A DNA stretch of 64,000 nt from NCBI GenBank assembly GCA_016708905.1, contig JADJEV010000005.1, forward strand, positions 620,001 to 684,000. The letters run 5' to 3'. This document shows positions 25,795 through 35,900 of this stretch, one piece after another. The notes beneath the pieces were generated by a model. It was not told the DNA's origin, searched no databases, and saw only the letters and a program-made list of their open reading frames with translations. This DNA comes from Candidatus Methylophosphatis roskildensis (lineage in GTDB: Bacteria > Pseudomonadota > Gammaproteobacteria > Burkholderiales > Rhodocyclaceae). A program made the translations under genes and the position numbers. Position 1 is the first letter of the stretch. Each line of letters begins with the position of its first letter.

Positions 25795-28526
25795 TCGAAC
25801 CAGTCGCGGCGGCACAGGCCGCGGGCTGCGCAATGCCGGCAAATGCCGGCCGCGCCGTGGGCCAGCAAAGGCACGCCCGCCCGCATTCCGGAAAAGGCAT
25901 CGACCAGGCGCTGGTACTGGTCGGCCGCCACCGACTGCGGCTGGTCGAGCTGGCGCGCCTTGACATCGTCGTCAAGTGCAACGTAGGCCGCCTGCTCGAC
26001 CTCGTCGCCCTGCAGGATGGTGTAGACCGCCAGTTGCACGTCTTCGCCCGCAGACTTGAGTCTGGCGGCGAGCGCAGCCGCCGACTGCGTCTTGTAATCG
26101 AGGACGGCCAGCTTTCCGTCGTCGCGCGCGTCGATGCGGTCGATTCGCCCTTCGAGCCTGAGCGGCGTGCCGTCCGCCAGCTCGAACTGTGTTGCGCAAT
26201 GCTGCTCGGCTCGCGAGAAATACCACCCCGCGGCCTCGCGCTCCCGCTGCCAGACCAGATAGGCGGGCAGGCGGCGCAGCCAGCGTTCCAGCCAGCCCTG
26301 TTCCAGCGCATTGCGCTCGATCTCGACCGCAAACGCGGCCCGGCTTTCGGCCTCGAGGGCAGCAAGCAGTTGCGCGGGATCGCCGTCGCTGATGCGCGGA
26401 TTGCGCTGGTGAAACCGCGCGAGAATCCCGTGGACCCGCTCGCCGAAATCCCGCTTCTCGAGCGCCTCGCTGACCTCTTCGCGCTCGCCCAACCCGAGCA
26501 CATGGCGGGTGAAGAACTGATATGGACAATCGACCAGACTCTGGTAGCCACTTGCCGAAACGCGCTGCGGCACCTCGCTCGGCGCCAGCCGGGGCGCGGG
26601 CCGCCGCTGTGCGGCGAGCGAAGCAGCGGCCTCGGGCGTGCAATCGGACAGAGCCGGGCGATGCAAATCGTCATCGAAAGCGACGCGGTGGGCCAGAGCG
26701 AGCAATTCGACCTCGACCGCAGGCAGGCATTCTTCGTCCGCCTGCATCGCCTGCCAGACAAAGCACAGTCGATCCGAATTCGCGATCAGCAGCGACAGGT
26801 CATCGCGCAGGCGCGCCACGGCAAGCTCGCGACCCGGCAATCCGAGTTCGCGGCGCACGGCGTCATGGGAGAGCAGCGCGGCCGGCTCGCCCGCGGCGAG
26901 GTGCATGCGATCGGCGCCGATGACGATCGCCGCATCGAAGCGACGCAGCCGTGCCGCAGCCAGGTGGGTCATGACGATCGGACTGTCGATCGAACTGTCG
27001 CGGAAGGTCGCAGCCTCGAACTGCCGGTCGAGCCATTCGCGCCATTCGGCAAAGCCCAGGCGCTGCGCGGGTCCGTCCAGTTCAGCCGCCCGAGCAAGGA
27101 GCAGTTCGAGCACATCGGCCCCGGCCGCATCGTTGGCCAGCGCGGCGCGTGCATCCAGCGCGTCGAAGACCGAGAGCAGGCGTCCGATCCAGCGCGCCGG
27201 CTCGGCGGCCGTGCGCGGGAAAGCGTCGCGCGCCGCGACGACGCGCCGCACCAGCACGCGCGCTGGCGACAGCTCAGGCCGACCCGTCTCGGCATCGAGC
27301 GAGGCGACCAGTGGATCGAGTCCCGCGATGATATTGCGCCGGGCGAGGTGGCGTTCGATACCGTCGATTGCCGCGGCGCGCTGCGCGGGATCGAGTCCCG
27401 CGACCACAAACGGGGACTTGAGCAGATCCAGCAGGGACCGATGGTAAGCATCGCCAGCCATCACTTCGTGCCAGGCGTCGACCAGAGCGGCCGCGCGCGT
27501 CGTGGAGAGTTTCCAGCCCGTTTCGTCGGCCACCAGAATCTGATCGCGCTCGAGTACGGCGCGGGCCCGCCGCGCGGCGACCCGGTCGGCGGCGATCAGC
27601 GCAATGCGCGAGCGTCCCTCGGCAAGCCAGGCGCGCACCTGCAGCGCCGTATGCCGAGCCAATGCTTCGAGGGAACCCGCCGGAACCAGCGCCAGGCGTT
27701 CGGCAAGCGAACTCGCCCCCGATCTGCGCAATGCGGCAGCACGCTCGACCAGCGGCGCTTCGACCGGGTCGGGCGGCCAGGCTGCATTGAGTACATCGCA
27801 CACGGCGTCCGCGCGGCCGACCGGCCCCCGGCGATCAGGCACGAACAGTTCAACCGGCGCTCGACGGGCATAGGCCTCGAAGAACGCCAGGTGTTCGGGC
27901 GCCGGATCGCCCTCCCAGATCACGTAGAGCGGCGCACTCGATGATTGCGCCAGCCTGCGCAGAGCCAAAGATCGCGCGGCCGGCAACGAGGGGGCACCGC
28001 CGGAATCCGCCAACCAGAGTCCATGGACCAGGCGCGCTTCGAACGATAAGGGTTCCGCCACGGCGATGCCGTATCCGGCCGAAAGCTTTTCGGCCAGTGC
28101 TTGCTCGCTCGCCGGCAGCGCGGTCCGCGTGGCGGCAAGTTCATCGAACAGTGCGATCAGGGCGTCGGCGATCTGCCAGCGGCTGTTTCCGTCGAGCATG
28201 CGCCAGTCGCGCAGCACAGCGAACAGCCGCAGTTGACGCCGCGCGGGCGTGTCGTATTGCGTCGGATCGAGCAGTGGATCGACCCAGCCGGAGAGCGTGA
28301 CGATCTTCGGCAACAGCAGCGGCCGCCCCGCCGCCACGGCAATCGCGGCGCGCAGATCGGGCGCCAGCAGGAGATTGGGCACGACGACGAAGATTCCCGA
28401 CAGGTCGGGCAGCCGCGATGTGGACTCGTCGAGGATCTGCCTGGCGCAGCGCGCCAGAAAGTCCGCACCGGGAGGCAGGCGGTGCGCCGTCAACCCGGAA
28501 ACAGGGCCGCGTTCAGCCGCAGCCAT
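25791..28526 (-). CDS. AddB-like PD-(D/E)XK nuclease (probable DNA repair protein)
   Basis: A 911-residue partner of the AddA-like helicase. The N-terminal half is a degenerate helicase; the C-terminal domain holds SGYQSLVDCPYQFF, and GRIDRIDARDDGKLAVLDYKT, the nuclease core. The last residues ICRHCAARGLCRRDW carry cysteines that, with an upstream one, could hold an Fe-S cluster as in AddB. The gene fits the proteobacterial family of predicted repair nucleases paired with AddA. The start is the ATG at 28526; the ferredoxin gene ends 21 bp upstream of it. Confidence 0.88.
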   Translation of the reverse strand: MAAAERGPVSGLTAHRLPPGADFLARCARQILDESTSRLPDLSGIFVVVPNLLLAPDLRAAIAVAAGRPLLLPKIVTLSGWVDPLLDPTQYDTPARRQLRLFAVLRDWRMLDGNSRWQIADALIALFDELAATRTALPASEQALAEKLSAGYGIAVAEPLSFEARLVHGLWLADSGGAPSLPAARSLALRRLAQSSSAPLYVIWEGDPAPEHLAFFEAYARRAPVELFVPDRRGPVGRADAVCDVLNAAWPPDPVEAPLVERAAALRRSGASSLAERLALVPAGSLEALARHTALQVRAWLAEGRSRIALIAADRVAARRARAVLERDQILVADETGWKLSTTRAAALVDAWHEVMAGDAYHRSLLDLLKSPFVVAGLDPAQRAAAIDGIERHLARRNIIAGLDPLVASLDAETGRPELSPARVLVRRVVAARDAFPRTAAEPARWIGRLLSVFDALDARAALANDAAGADVLELLLARAAELDGPAQRLGFAEWREWLDRQFEAATFRDSSIDSPIVMTHLAAARLRRFDAAIVIGADRMHLAAGEPAALLSHDAVRRELGLPGRELAVARLRDDLSLLIANSDRLCFVWQAMQADEECLPAVEVELLALAHRVAFDDDLHRPALSDCTPEAAASLAAQRRPAPRLAPSEVPQRVSASGYQSLVDCPYQFFTRHVLGLGEREEVSEALEKRDFGERVHGILARFHQRNPRISDGDPAQLLAALEAESRAAFAVEIERNALEQGWLERWLRRLPAYLVWQREREAAGWYFSRAEQHCATQFELADGTPLRLEGRIDRIDARDDGKLAVLDYKTQSAAALAARLKSAGEDVQLAVYTILQGDEVEQAAYVALDDDVKARQLDQPQSVAADQYQRLVDAFSGMRAGVPLLAHGAAGICRHCAARGLCRRDWFE

Positions 28527-28547
28527 ACAGCGGCTCAGCGTGCAGGC

Positions 28548-28871
28548 TCAACGCTCGAGCTTGTCGAGCTTGTCGCTGACCTTGGACCACTCGTCGGCGT
28601 CGGCGGGCGCGTCCTTGCGCTCGATGATCGGCTGCCAGAGCTTGGCGAGTTCGGCATTCAGTGGGGTGAAATGCTGCTGATCGGCCGGCACATCGTCCTC
28701 GGCGAAGATCGCCTCGACCGGGCATTCCGCAACGCACAGGGTGCAGTCGATGCACTCGTCAGGATCGATGACCAGGAAGTTCGGGCCTTCACGAAAGCAG
28801 TCGACCGGGCATACATCGACGCAGTCGGTGTACTTGCACTTGATGCACGGTTCGGTGACGACGTAAGTCAT
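28548..28871 (-). CDS. fdxA: Seven-iron ferredoxin (3Fe-4S + 4Fe-4S)
   Basis: A 107-residue ferredoxin of the Azotobacter FdI type. Cysteines at 9, 17, 21 and 25 and at 40, 43, 46 and 50 supply the two clusters; the spacing CIKCKYTDCVDVCPVDC then CIDCTLCVAECP is characteristic of the family with a 3Fe and a 4Fe cluster. The tail ends in a charged helix. The start is the ATG at 28871. It acts as a soluble low-potential electron carrier; the partner is not identifiable from the neighbours. Confidence 0.94.
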   Translation of the reverse strand: MTYVVTEPCIKCKYTDCVDVCPVDCFREGPNFLVIDPDECIDCTLCVAECPVEAIFAEDDVPADQQHFTPLNAELAKLWQPIIERKDAPADADEWSKVSDKLDKLER

Positions 28872-29251
28872 GGGGAGAATCTCCGTTGCGCGGGAGCAGT
28901 TTGGGACGGCGGCTGAACGATCCGACCAGCCCGGCCAGGATTGAAAATCAGGGACGAAACTATAGCGCATTTGCAGCTTGCCGGCCGGATGGCCGCGCCC
29001 CCGGCCGCAGCCTTGCAGGGTGCGGATTTGCAGGGATCGTCACCCGATTTGCCGGCATCTTCCCACGCAGCAGGTTTTTCGCTACGATGCGCGCATCAGG
29101 AGAAGTTGAGCAAGCCTGTTTTTTGGACCCTTGGCCTGGCGCGCGCCGGCTCGAAAGTCCGGATCGAATCCTCCCCGCTTTCCTCTTCGTCGAATTTTTC
29201 GGCTCGTGCGCCGAGCGCTTCGGGCATTCCGTAACCACACTGTGAGTAGAC
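28872..29251. other. Intergenic region between fdxA and trxA
   Basis: The stretch of 380 bp separates two divergent genes and must hold both promoters. A T-rich run at 29070-29085 followed by TACGAT looks like part of the trxA promoter region, but no well-spaced -35 was found. No gene is seen. Confidence 0.4.
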
Positions 29252-29578
29252 ATGAGCGAACATATTCACCACATCACCGACGCCAGTTTCGAAGCTGAAG
29301 TGCTGCAATCCCAGACACCCGTGCTGGTCGACTACTGGGCAGAGTGGTGTGGTCCGTGCAAGATGATCGCGCCGATTCTCGAGGATGTCGCCAAGGACTA
29401 CGGCGTCAAGCTGAAGGTCGCAAAGGTGAACATCGACGACAATCAAGGCACCCCCGCGAAATTCGGCATTCGAGGTATTCCGACCCTGATGCTGTTCAAA
29501 GGCGGCAATGTTGTCGCAACCAAAGTCGGCGCCCTGTCCAAGTCGCAGCTCACTGCGTTTATTGACAGCAACCTCTGA
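29252..29578 (+). CDS. trxA: Thioredoxin 1
   Basis: A 108-residue protein with the active site WCGPC (Cys33, Cys36) in YWAEWCGPCKMIAP, the cis-proline region RGIPTLMLF and a normal C-terminus. It reduces cytoplasmic disulfides. It lies 160 bp upstream of rho on the same strand, the usual trxA-rho order. Confidence 0.97.
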   Translation: MSEHIHHITDASFEAEVLQSQTPVLVDYWAEWCGPCKMIAPILEDVAKDYGVKLKVAKVNIDDNQGTPAKFGIRGIPTLMLFKGGNVVATKVGALSKSQLTAFIDSNL

Positions 29579-29738
29579 ACTGGCTAGATTGCAGGCATTA
29601 GCTTGGCCGCGGCGCCATTCCTGAACAACTCAAATCGCATTACCGGGCGCCGCCGGGCCTGACCAGTCAGCGATGACTGGCCTCGCGGCCCTCATCCTCT
29701 TCCCTCACCCGCGTCTCTCTCCACACCGCAAGGTCGCC

Positions 29739-30998
29739 ATGCATCTATCGGAGCTCAAATCCCTCCACGTCAGCCAGCTCCTCGAGATGGCAAATGCCAA
29801 CGAGATCGAAGGCGCCAACCGCCTGCGCAAGCAGGAACTGATCTTTGCCCTGCTGAAGAACCGCGCCAAGAAAGGCGAATCGATCTTCGGCGACGGCACG
29901 CTGGAAGTGTTGCCGGACGGCTTCGGCTTCCTGCGCTCGCCGGACACCAGCTACCTCGCGGGCACCGACGACATCTATGTCAGCCCGTCCCAGATCCGCC
30001 GCTTCAATCTGCACACCGGCGATTCGATCGAGGGCGAGATCCGGACGCCGAAGGACGGCGAGCGCTACTTCGCGCTGGTGAAAGTCGACAAGGTCAATAG
30101 CGAGCCACCGGAGAACTCGAAGCACAAGATCCTGTTCGAGAACCTGACGCCGCTTCACCCGACCGTCGTGATGAGGCTCGAGCGCGACATTCGCGGCGAG
30201 GAAAACACGACTTCGCGCGTCATCGACATGATCGCGCCGATCGGCAAGGGCCAGCGCGGATTGCTGGTGGCGAGCCCGAAAAGCGGCAAGACGGTGATGA
30301 TGCAGCACATTGCCCACGCGGTCACGGCCAACCACCCCGACGTGATCATGATCGTGTTGCTGATCGACGAGCGCCCCGAGGAAGTGACGGAAATGACGCG
30401 CTCGGTCAAGGGCGAGGTCGTTGCATCGACCTTCGACGAGCCGGCCACGCGCCACGTCCAGGTCGCGGAAATGGTGCTGGAAAAAGCCAAGCGCCTGGTC
30501 GAGCACAAGAAGGACGTGGTGATTCTGCTCGATTCGATCACCCGCCTCGCGCGCGCTTACAACACCGTCGTGCCCGCCTCGGGCAAGGTGCTGACCGGCG
30601 GCGTCGATGCCAACGCGCTGCAAAAACCGAAGCGCTTCTTCGGTGCCGCACGCAATATCGAGGAAGGCGGCTCGCTCACCATCATCGCCACCGCACTAAT
30701 CGACACCGGCAGCCGCATGGACGACGTGATCTACGAGGAGTTCAAGGGCACCGGCAACATGGAAATCCACCTCGACCGCCGCATGGCCGAGAAACGCGTC
30801 TATCCGGCGATCAACGTCAATCGCTCCGGCACGCGTCGCGAAGAACTGCTGCTCAAGCCCGAGGTGCTGCAGAAAGTGTGGATCCTGCGCAAGCTGCTCT
30901 ACAACATGGACGACCTCGAGGCGATGGAATTCCTGCTCGACAAAATCAAAGCCACCAAGAGCAACGGCGAGTTCTTCGACGCCATGCGCCGAGGTTAG
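29739..30998 (+). CDS. rho: Transcription termination factor Rho
   Basis: A 419-residue hexameric RNA helicase. The N-terminal RNA-binding domain starts MHLSELKSLHVSQLLEM, then the cold-shock-like fold with GFGFLRSPD, the Walker A site ASPKSGKTVMM, Walker B and the R-loop/Q-loop region LARAYNTVVPASGKVLTGG. Its length is normal. The start is the ATG at 29739; an upstream ATG at 29673 would add 22 unlikely residues. The last 26 codons belong to the first unit of a three-unit tandem duplication that continues downstream. Confidence 0.97.
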   Translation: MHLSELKSLHVSQLLEMANANEIEGANRLRKQELIFALLKNRAKKGESIFGDGTLEVLPDGFGFLRSPDTSYLAGTDDIYVSPSQIRRFNLHTGDSIEGEIRTPKDGERYFALVKVDKVNSEPPENSKHKILFENLTPLHPTVVMRLERDIRGEENTTSRVIDMIAPIGKGQRGLLVASPKSGKTVMMQHIAHAVTANHPDVIMIVLLIDERPEEVTEMTRSVKGEVVASTFDEPATRHVQVAEMVLEKAKRLVEHKKDVVILLDSITRLARAYNTVVPASGKVLTGGVDANALQKPKRFFGAARNIEEGGSLTIIATALIDTGSRMDDVIYEEFKGTGNMEIHLDRRMAEKRVYPAINVNRSGTRREELLLKPEVLQKVWILRKLLYNMDDLEAMEFLLDKIKATKSNGEFFDAMRRG

Positions 30999-31366
30999 GT
31001 CAGGCCTCTCGGTCGGCGGCTTGCCCGCACCCGGACGCTACGCGCCCCACCGAGGCTGCGCCGCCACCTCTCGGCGATGGAATTCCTGCTCGACAAAATC
31101 AAGGCCACCAAGAGCAACGGCGAGTTCTTCGACGCCATGCGCCGAGGTTAGGTCAGGCTTCTCGGTCGGCGGCTTGCCCGCACCCGGGCGCTACGCACCC
31201 CACCGAGGCTGCGCCGCCACCTCTCGGCGATGGAATTCCTGCTCGACAAAATCAAGGCCACCCGGAGCAACGGCGAGTTCTTCGACGCCATGCGCCGAGG
31301 TTAGGTCAGGCTTCTCGGTCGGCGGCTTGCCCGCACCCGGGCGCTACGCGCCCCAACGAGGCCGCG
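30921..31366 (+). repeat. Threefold 153-bp tandem duplication of the rho 3' end
   Basis: Units start at 30921, 31074 and 31227, each 153 bp apart; the third diverges at about 31363. Each unit contains the last 26 codons of rho with its TAG stop and about 75 bp of following DNA. Units differ at only a few positions. Units 2 and 3 keep the amino-acid sequence of the Rho end, apart from one or two replacements in the third, but have no ribosome site. Confidence 0.93.
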
Positions 31367-31447
31367 CAGTGAAGCACTCGCAACCGGCAAGCTAGAACTC
31401 CGTCGATCACAGCCTGCCAGAGCGCCCGCGATCTTCCGTCTCACGAA

Positions 31448-31654
31448 TCAGGTCAGACCGACCAGACTCAAGACGTGAATGCCGAGGCCCAGGGCCGAGA
31501 AGGCGCTGAAGACCACGAGCAAAAGCAGATAGCAGATCGCGGCAGCGACTGCGAACTCCCCCACCAATGCGAGAAGCGGTGCGACCGAGCCGACGTCCCT
31601 CTTGCTCTCGAGGTTCGGTGCGACGAGAATGAACGGTTCTGTCATAGTGCCCAT
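31448..31654 (-). CDS. Small single-span membrane protein
   Basis: A 68-residue protein with a polar N-terminus (residues 1-24) and one or two hydrophobic segments (about 27-55, FAVAAAICYLLLLVVFSAF). The start at 31654 has an AAGGAG 7 bp upstream, good support for translation. I know no family for it. It stands alone between the rho duplication and the cytochrome gene, in reverse to both. Confidence 0.6.
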   Translation of the reverse strand: MGTMTEPFILVAPNLESKRDVGSVAPLLALVGEFAVAAAICYLLLLVVFSAFSALGLGIHVLSLVGLT

Positions 31655-32163
31655 GTGAATCTCCTTCGTTACGGAACTGCAGCCGGGAAAGAAGTTACGA
31701 ACTGCATGCCTTGAAGAAGAAGAGAAACTCTAGATTTAAATGTAGATGATTCCGTCATCTTGTCAATGTGGTTTGCAGGGCTTCGTCAGTGTCTTTCCGC
31801 TTCCTGCCAGGAGTCGCCGCGATGCACTTTAGGCACGCCGGAACACATCGCCCGCCGTACCGATTGCGCACGCGGCCGGCCGAACCAAGCCGGGACTCGA
31901 AGTACGGAGAATCTACCGTACCCTCCATCGCATGCTGCGCCATGCCGGGAAACTTCCGTTGATCTAGGTCAATGCCTGTTGCTCCCGAGCCGCGCAAGCC
32001 ACCCGCTTCGACTAATATTCACAGGACATCTCGGAATCAAAAGGGGAAGAATCGCGTGTGTTTGATCGAGATGCGTGATGGCGGCAGTCGCGACGATGTT
32101 CCCGACAGCAAGGCGGGAAGTCGGGCGCCGCCGCGAAGATTCGGAATCCAAGGAGGCATTGCC
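31655..32163. other. Intergenic region before the cytochrome lipoprotein gene
   Basis: It is 509 bp long, AT-rich around 31720-31770 (promoter region of the small membrane protein gene on the minus strand), and contains the FNR-like operator at 31959-31972 and a TAATAT hexamer at 32013-32018. Frames crossing it have no recognisable content. Confidence 0.45.
31959..31972 (+). promoter_or_regulatory. FNR/ANR-like operator upstream of the cytochrome gene
   Basis: TTGATCTAGGTCAA differs from TTGAT-N4-ATCAA at one base. Its centre lies about 48 bp before the TAATAT hexamer at 32013, so it would stand near -60 of a start around 32025, a spacing used by class I FNR activation. This fits a gene for a c-type cytochrome. 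Confidence 0.5.
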
Positions 32164-32595
32164 ATGAACACCGTGGAGCATCGTCGCCCAGAACGGACAC
32201 GCACGCTGCGCGCATCCCGTTGGTTATTTGGTTTGGCCGTCGCCGTGGTCGGGGGCGCCATCATGCTGCCCGGTTGCGGTCAGCGCGAAGTTCAAGTGAG
32301 CTTCTCCAAGGACGTCATGCCGATCCTGCAGGCGTCCTGTCATGAGTGCCACCTGCCGGGCGGCAAGGGTACGACGGAGTCCGGACTGCTGCTCGACAGC
32401 TACGAAAACCTGATGAAGGGCACCAAGTTCGGCCCGGTGGTCAAGCCCGGCAACGGACTCGGCAGCCCGTTCAACCAGGTGCTCGAGGGGCGGGTCGACA
32501 AATCGATACGCATGCCGCACGGAGGCACGCAGATCTTCGAGTCGAAGGTCAAGACGCTGCGGGCCTGGGTAGACCAGGGCGCCAAGAACAACTGA
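32164..32595 (+). CDS. Single-haem c-type cytochrome lipoprotein (PSCyt-like)
   Basis: A 143-residue protein with a basic N-terminus, a membrane segment, a lipobox-like LPGC (Cys38) and one haem site C59-HE-C62-H63 in PILQASCHECHLPGG. The sequence after it (GLLLDSYENLMKG, then IRMPHGG) resembles the planctomycete-type cytochrome c domain, also common in betaproteobacteria. It is probably an envelope-bound electron carrier. The start is the ATG at 32164 with AGGAGG upstream. It stands behind an FNR-like operator. Confidence 0.85.
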   Translation: MNTVEHRRPERTRTLRASRWLFGLAVAVVGGAIMLPGCGQREVQVSFSKDVMPILQASCHECHLPGGKGTTESGLLLDSYENLMKGTKFGPVVKPGNGLGSPFNQVLEGRVDKSIRMPHGGTQIFESKVKTLRAWVDQGAKNN

Positions 32596-32910
32596 ATCGC
32601 AACCGAAACGGTTTTGGGTGACACCGGCGTCACAGCGTGACGTGGCGATTTCCCCTCCATGATGCCGGCATCGTAAGTCCTCGCTTCCGTCAGGTCGCGC
32701 CGCCAAGGTGCTGTTTCGATGTTTCGTTCGATCGGCCGCACCGTTGTGGTGCGGCGGTCGCCTCAAGGCTCGTCTGCAGCGACCTTCCGCAAATGATCGC
32801 TGATTGAGCGTGCCGGACCCGTTGAGCGCCCGCCGGTCGATCCGGTGCTCGCTTCTCACCAGCGCGCACGTTCCTTGCATCCGACCCGGGAAGAACAACC
32901 AGGAGCCCCC
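32596..32910. other. Intergenic region before the transglutaminase gene
   Basis: It is 315 bp long. It has a GTGAC-ACCGGC-GTCAC inverted repeat just after the cytochrome gene, which may mark the end of that transcript or bind a regulator. I see no gene and no convincing promoter. Confidence 0.35.
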
Positions 32911-35900
32911 GTGTCCATCCATGTCGCACTGAATCACGTCACGCACTATCGTTACGAGCGTCCGATTACCCTGTCGCCGCAGGTCGTCCGCCTGCGACCG
33001 GCCCCGCATTCGCGCACGCCGATCCTCTCCTATTCGCTGACAATCACGCCGGCCGAGCACTTCATCAACTGGCAGCAGGATCCCCAGGCGAACTACCTGG
33101 CGCGGCTGGTGTTTCCCGAAAAGACCCGCGAATTCCGCATCGAAGTCGATCTGACCGCCGAAATGTCGGTCATCAACCCGTTCGACTTCTTCCTCGAACC
33201 TTACGCCGACAACTTCCCGTTCCAGTACGAGCCATGGCAGTTGCATGAACTCGCGCCTTACCTGGTCAAGCTGCCGCTCAACGAGAAGAACGCGCCACGG
33301 TTCGCCCGCTACGTCGAGTCCATCCCGCGCGCACCCAGGCCGAGCGTGGACTTCCTGGTCGAACTCAATCAGCGCCTGCAACACGACATCCAGTACCTGA
33401 TCCGGCTCGAGCCCGGCGTGCAGACGCCGGAGGAAACGCTGGAAAAAAGCAGCGGCTCGTGCCGCGACTCGGGCTGGCTGCTGGTGCAGATGCTGCGCCA
33501 CATCGGGCTCGCGGCGCGCTTCGTTTCCGGCTACCTGATCCAGTTGAAGCCCGATGTGAAGTCGCTCGACGGTCCCTCGGGCACCGACGTGGACTTCACC
33601 GACCTGCACGCCTGGTGCGAGGTCTATCTGCCGGGCGCCGGATGGATCGGCCTCGATCCGACCTCGGGCCTGTTCGCCGGCGAGGGGCACATTCCGCTTG
33701 CATGCACGCCGGAGCCGGGCAGCGCTTCGCCGGTGACCGGCCTCACCGAAAAGTGCGAATGCGAGTTCGAGCACTGCATGAAGATCGAGCGGGTGTGGGA
33801 AGCCCCGCGGGTGACCAAGCCCTACACCGACCAACAATGGGCGGAAATCGAATCGCTCGGCCGTCGCATCGACGCCGACCTCGATGCGCATGATGTCCGG
33901 CTGACCATGGGTGGTGAGCCGACCTTCGTCTCGGTGGATGACCGCGACGGCGCCGAATGGAACACCGATGCCATGGGCCCGACCAAGCGTCTGCTCGGCG
34001 CCGATCTGCTGGCCCGGCTCAAGGCGCGTTATGCGCCGCACGGGCTGCTGCACTACGGCCAGGGCAAGTGGTATCCGGGCGAGCAGTTGCCGCGCTGGTC
34101 GCTCGGCTGCTTCTGGCGCAAGGACGGCGAGCCGATCTGGCAGGATCCGAAGCTGTTCGCCGACGAGCATGTCGACTACCGCGTGACGGCGGAGGACGCC
34201 GGCAATTTCCTGCGGCTGCTGGCCGACAAGCTCGATCTCGACGCGCAATTCGTGCAGGAGGCTTTCGAAGACACCTGGTACTACCTGTGGCGCGAGCGCC
34301 GTCTGCCGACCAATGTCGATCCGTTTCATACCAGGCTCGACGATCCGCTCGAGCGCGAACGCATCGCCAAGGTGTTCGGCCAGGGCCTCGACAGCTGCGT
34401 CGGCCATGTCATGCCGATCGCCCGCAACGCTGGCCCCGGACCGCGTTGGAAAACCGGCGCGTGGTTCCTGCGCAGCGAGCGCATGTACCTGACCCCGGGC
34501 GATTCGGCAATGGGCTTTCGCCTGCCGCTCGACTCGCAGCCGTGGGTGTCGACAGCCGATTACCCGACCGTCCACGAGCCCGACCCGATGCAGGAATTCG
34601 CGCCGCTGCCGCGCTATCGGGACGTCCGGCAGCTGTCTCCTTCGCCGCGCGATTCCCAGAGCAAGGCGGCGGCACGCGTCGGCGACAGCGACACCACGTT
34701 GCACAGGAGTCCGGCAGATCTCGGCTGCGCACCGCGCTATCCCGAATCCGCGGGCTGGATCACCCGCACCGCTATCTGTGCCGAGCCGCGCAATGGTGTG
34801 CTCTACATCTTCATGCCGCCGATGGCCGAACTCGAGGACTACCTCGAACTCGTCGCCGCCATTGAAGACACAGCGGCACAGCTCAAGCAGCCGGTGCTGC
34901 TCGAAGGCTACGAGCCCCCGCGCGACCCGCGCCTCGACAGCCTGCGCATCACGCCCGACCCCGGCGTGCTGGAGGTCAATGTGCAGCCGGCCAGCAACTG
35001 GGACGAACTGGTCGGCAATACCAGCTTCCTCTACGAGGCCGCCCACGAAACGCGCCTCACCAGCGAGAAGTTCATGCTCGACGGGCGCCACAGCGGCACC
35101 GGCGGCGGCAACCATTTCGTGATCGGCGGCGCCACGCCGCCGGATTCGCCGTTTCTGCGCCGGCCCGATCTGCTCGCCAGCCTGATCGCCTACTGGCACA
35201 ACCATCCGTCGCTGTCCTACCTGTTCTCCGGCATGTTCATCGGCCCGACCTCGCAGGCGCCGAGGATCGACGAGGCGCGCAACGACTCGGTCTACGAGAT
35301 GGAGATCGCCCTTCGGGAAATCGGCCGTCTGTGCGCGCAAGGTCAACAACATGACGCGCCCTGGCAAGTGGACCGCGCGCTGCGAAACCTGCTGATCGAT
35401 GCCACCGGCAATACCCACCGCGCCGGGTTCTGCATCGACAAGCTCTACTCGCCCGACGGTCCGGCCGGCCGCCTCGGCCTGCTCGAACTGCGCGCCTTCG
35501 AAATGCCGCCGCATTCGCGGATGAGCCTGACCCAGCAGCTCCTGTTGCGTTCGCTGGTCGCGCGCTTCTGGCAACACCCGTACAACCCGCCCAAACTCAA
35601 GCGCTGGAGCACCGAGCTCCACGACCGCTTCATGTTGCCCTACTGGGTCGAGCAGGACTTCGAGGACGTGGTCGAGGAAGTGGCCGACTTCGGCTACTCG
35701 CTGAAAGCAGCGTGGTTTGCACCGCACTTCGAATTCCGCTTCCCGCGCTACGGTGAATTCGCCGCCAAGGGCGTTCATGTCGAGTTGCGTGCCGCACTCG
35801 AACCTTGGAACGTCATGGGCGAGGAAGGCGCGCCCGGCGGCACGGTACGCTATGTCGATTCGTCGGTCGAGCGACTGCAGGTGAAAGTCAGCGGACTCAA

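Noticed and set aside
30921..31366. CRISPR array as explanation of the repeats after rho
   Set aside because: Units are adjacent 153-bp copies of gene sequence without spacers.
30878..31372. Plus-strand frame crossing all three rho repeat units
   Set aside because: It is open only because the 153-bp unit is a multiple of three and the frame is not that of rho; no independent start signal.
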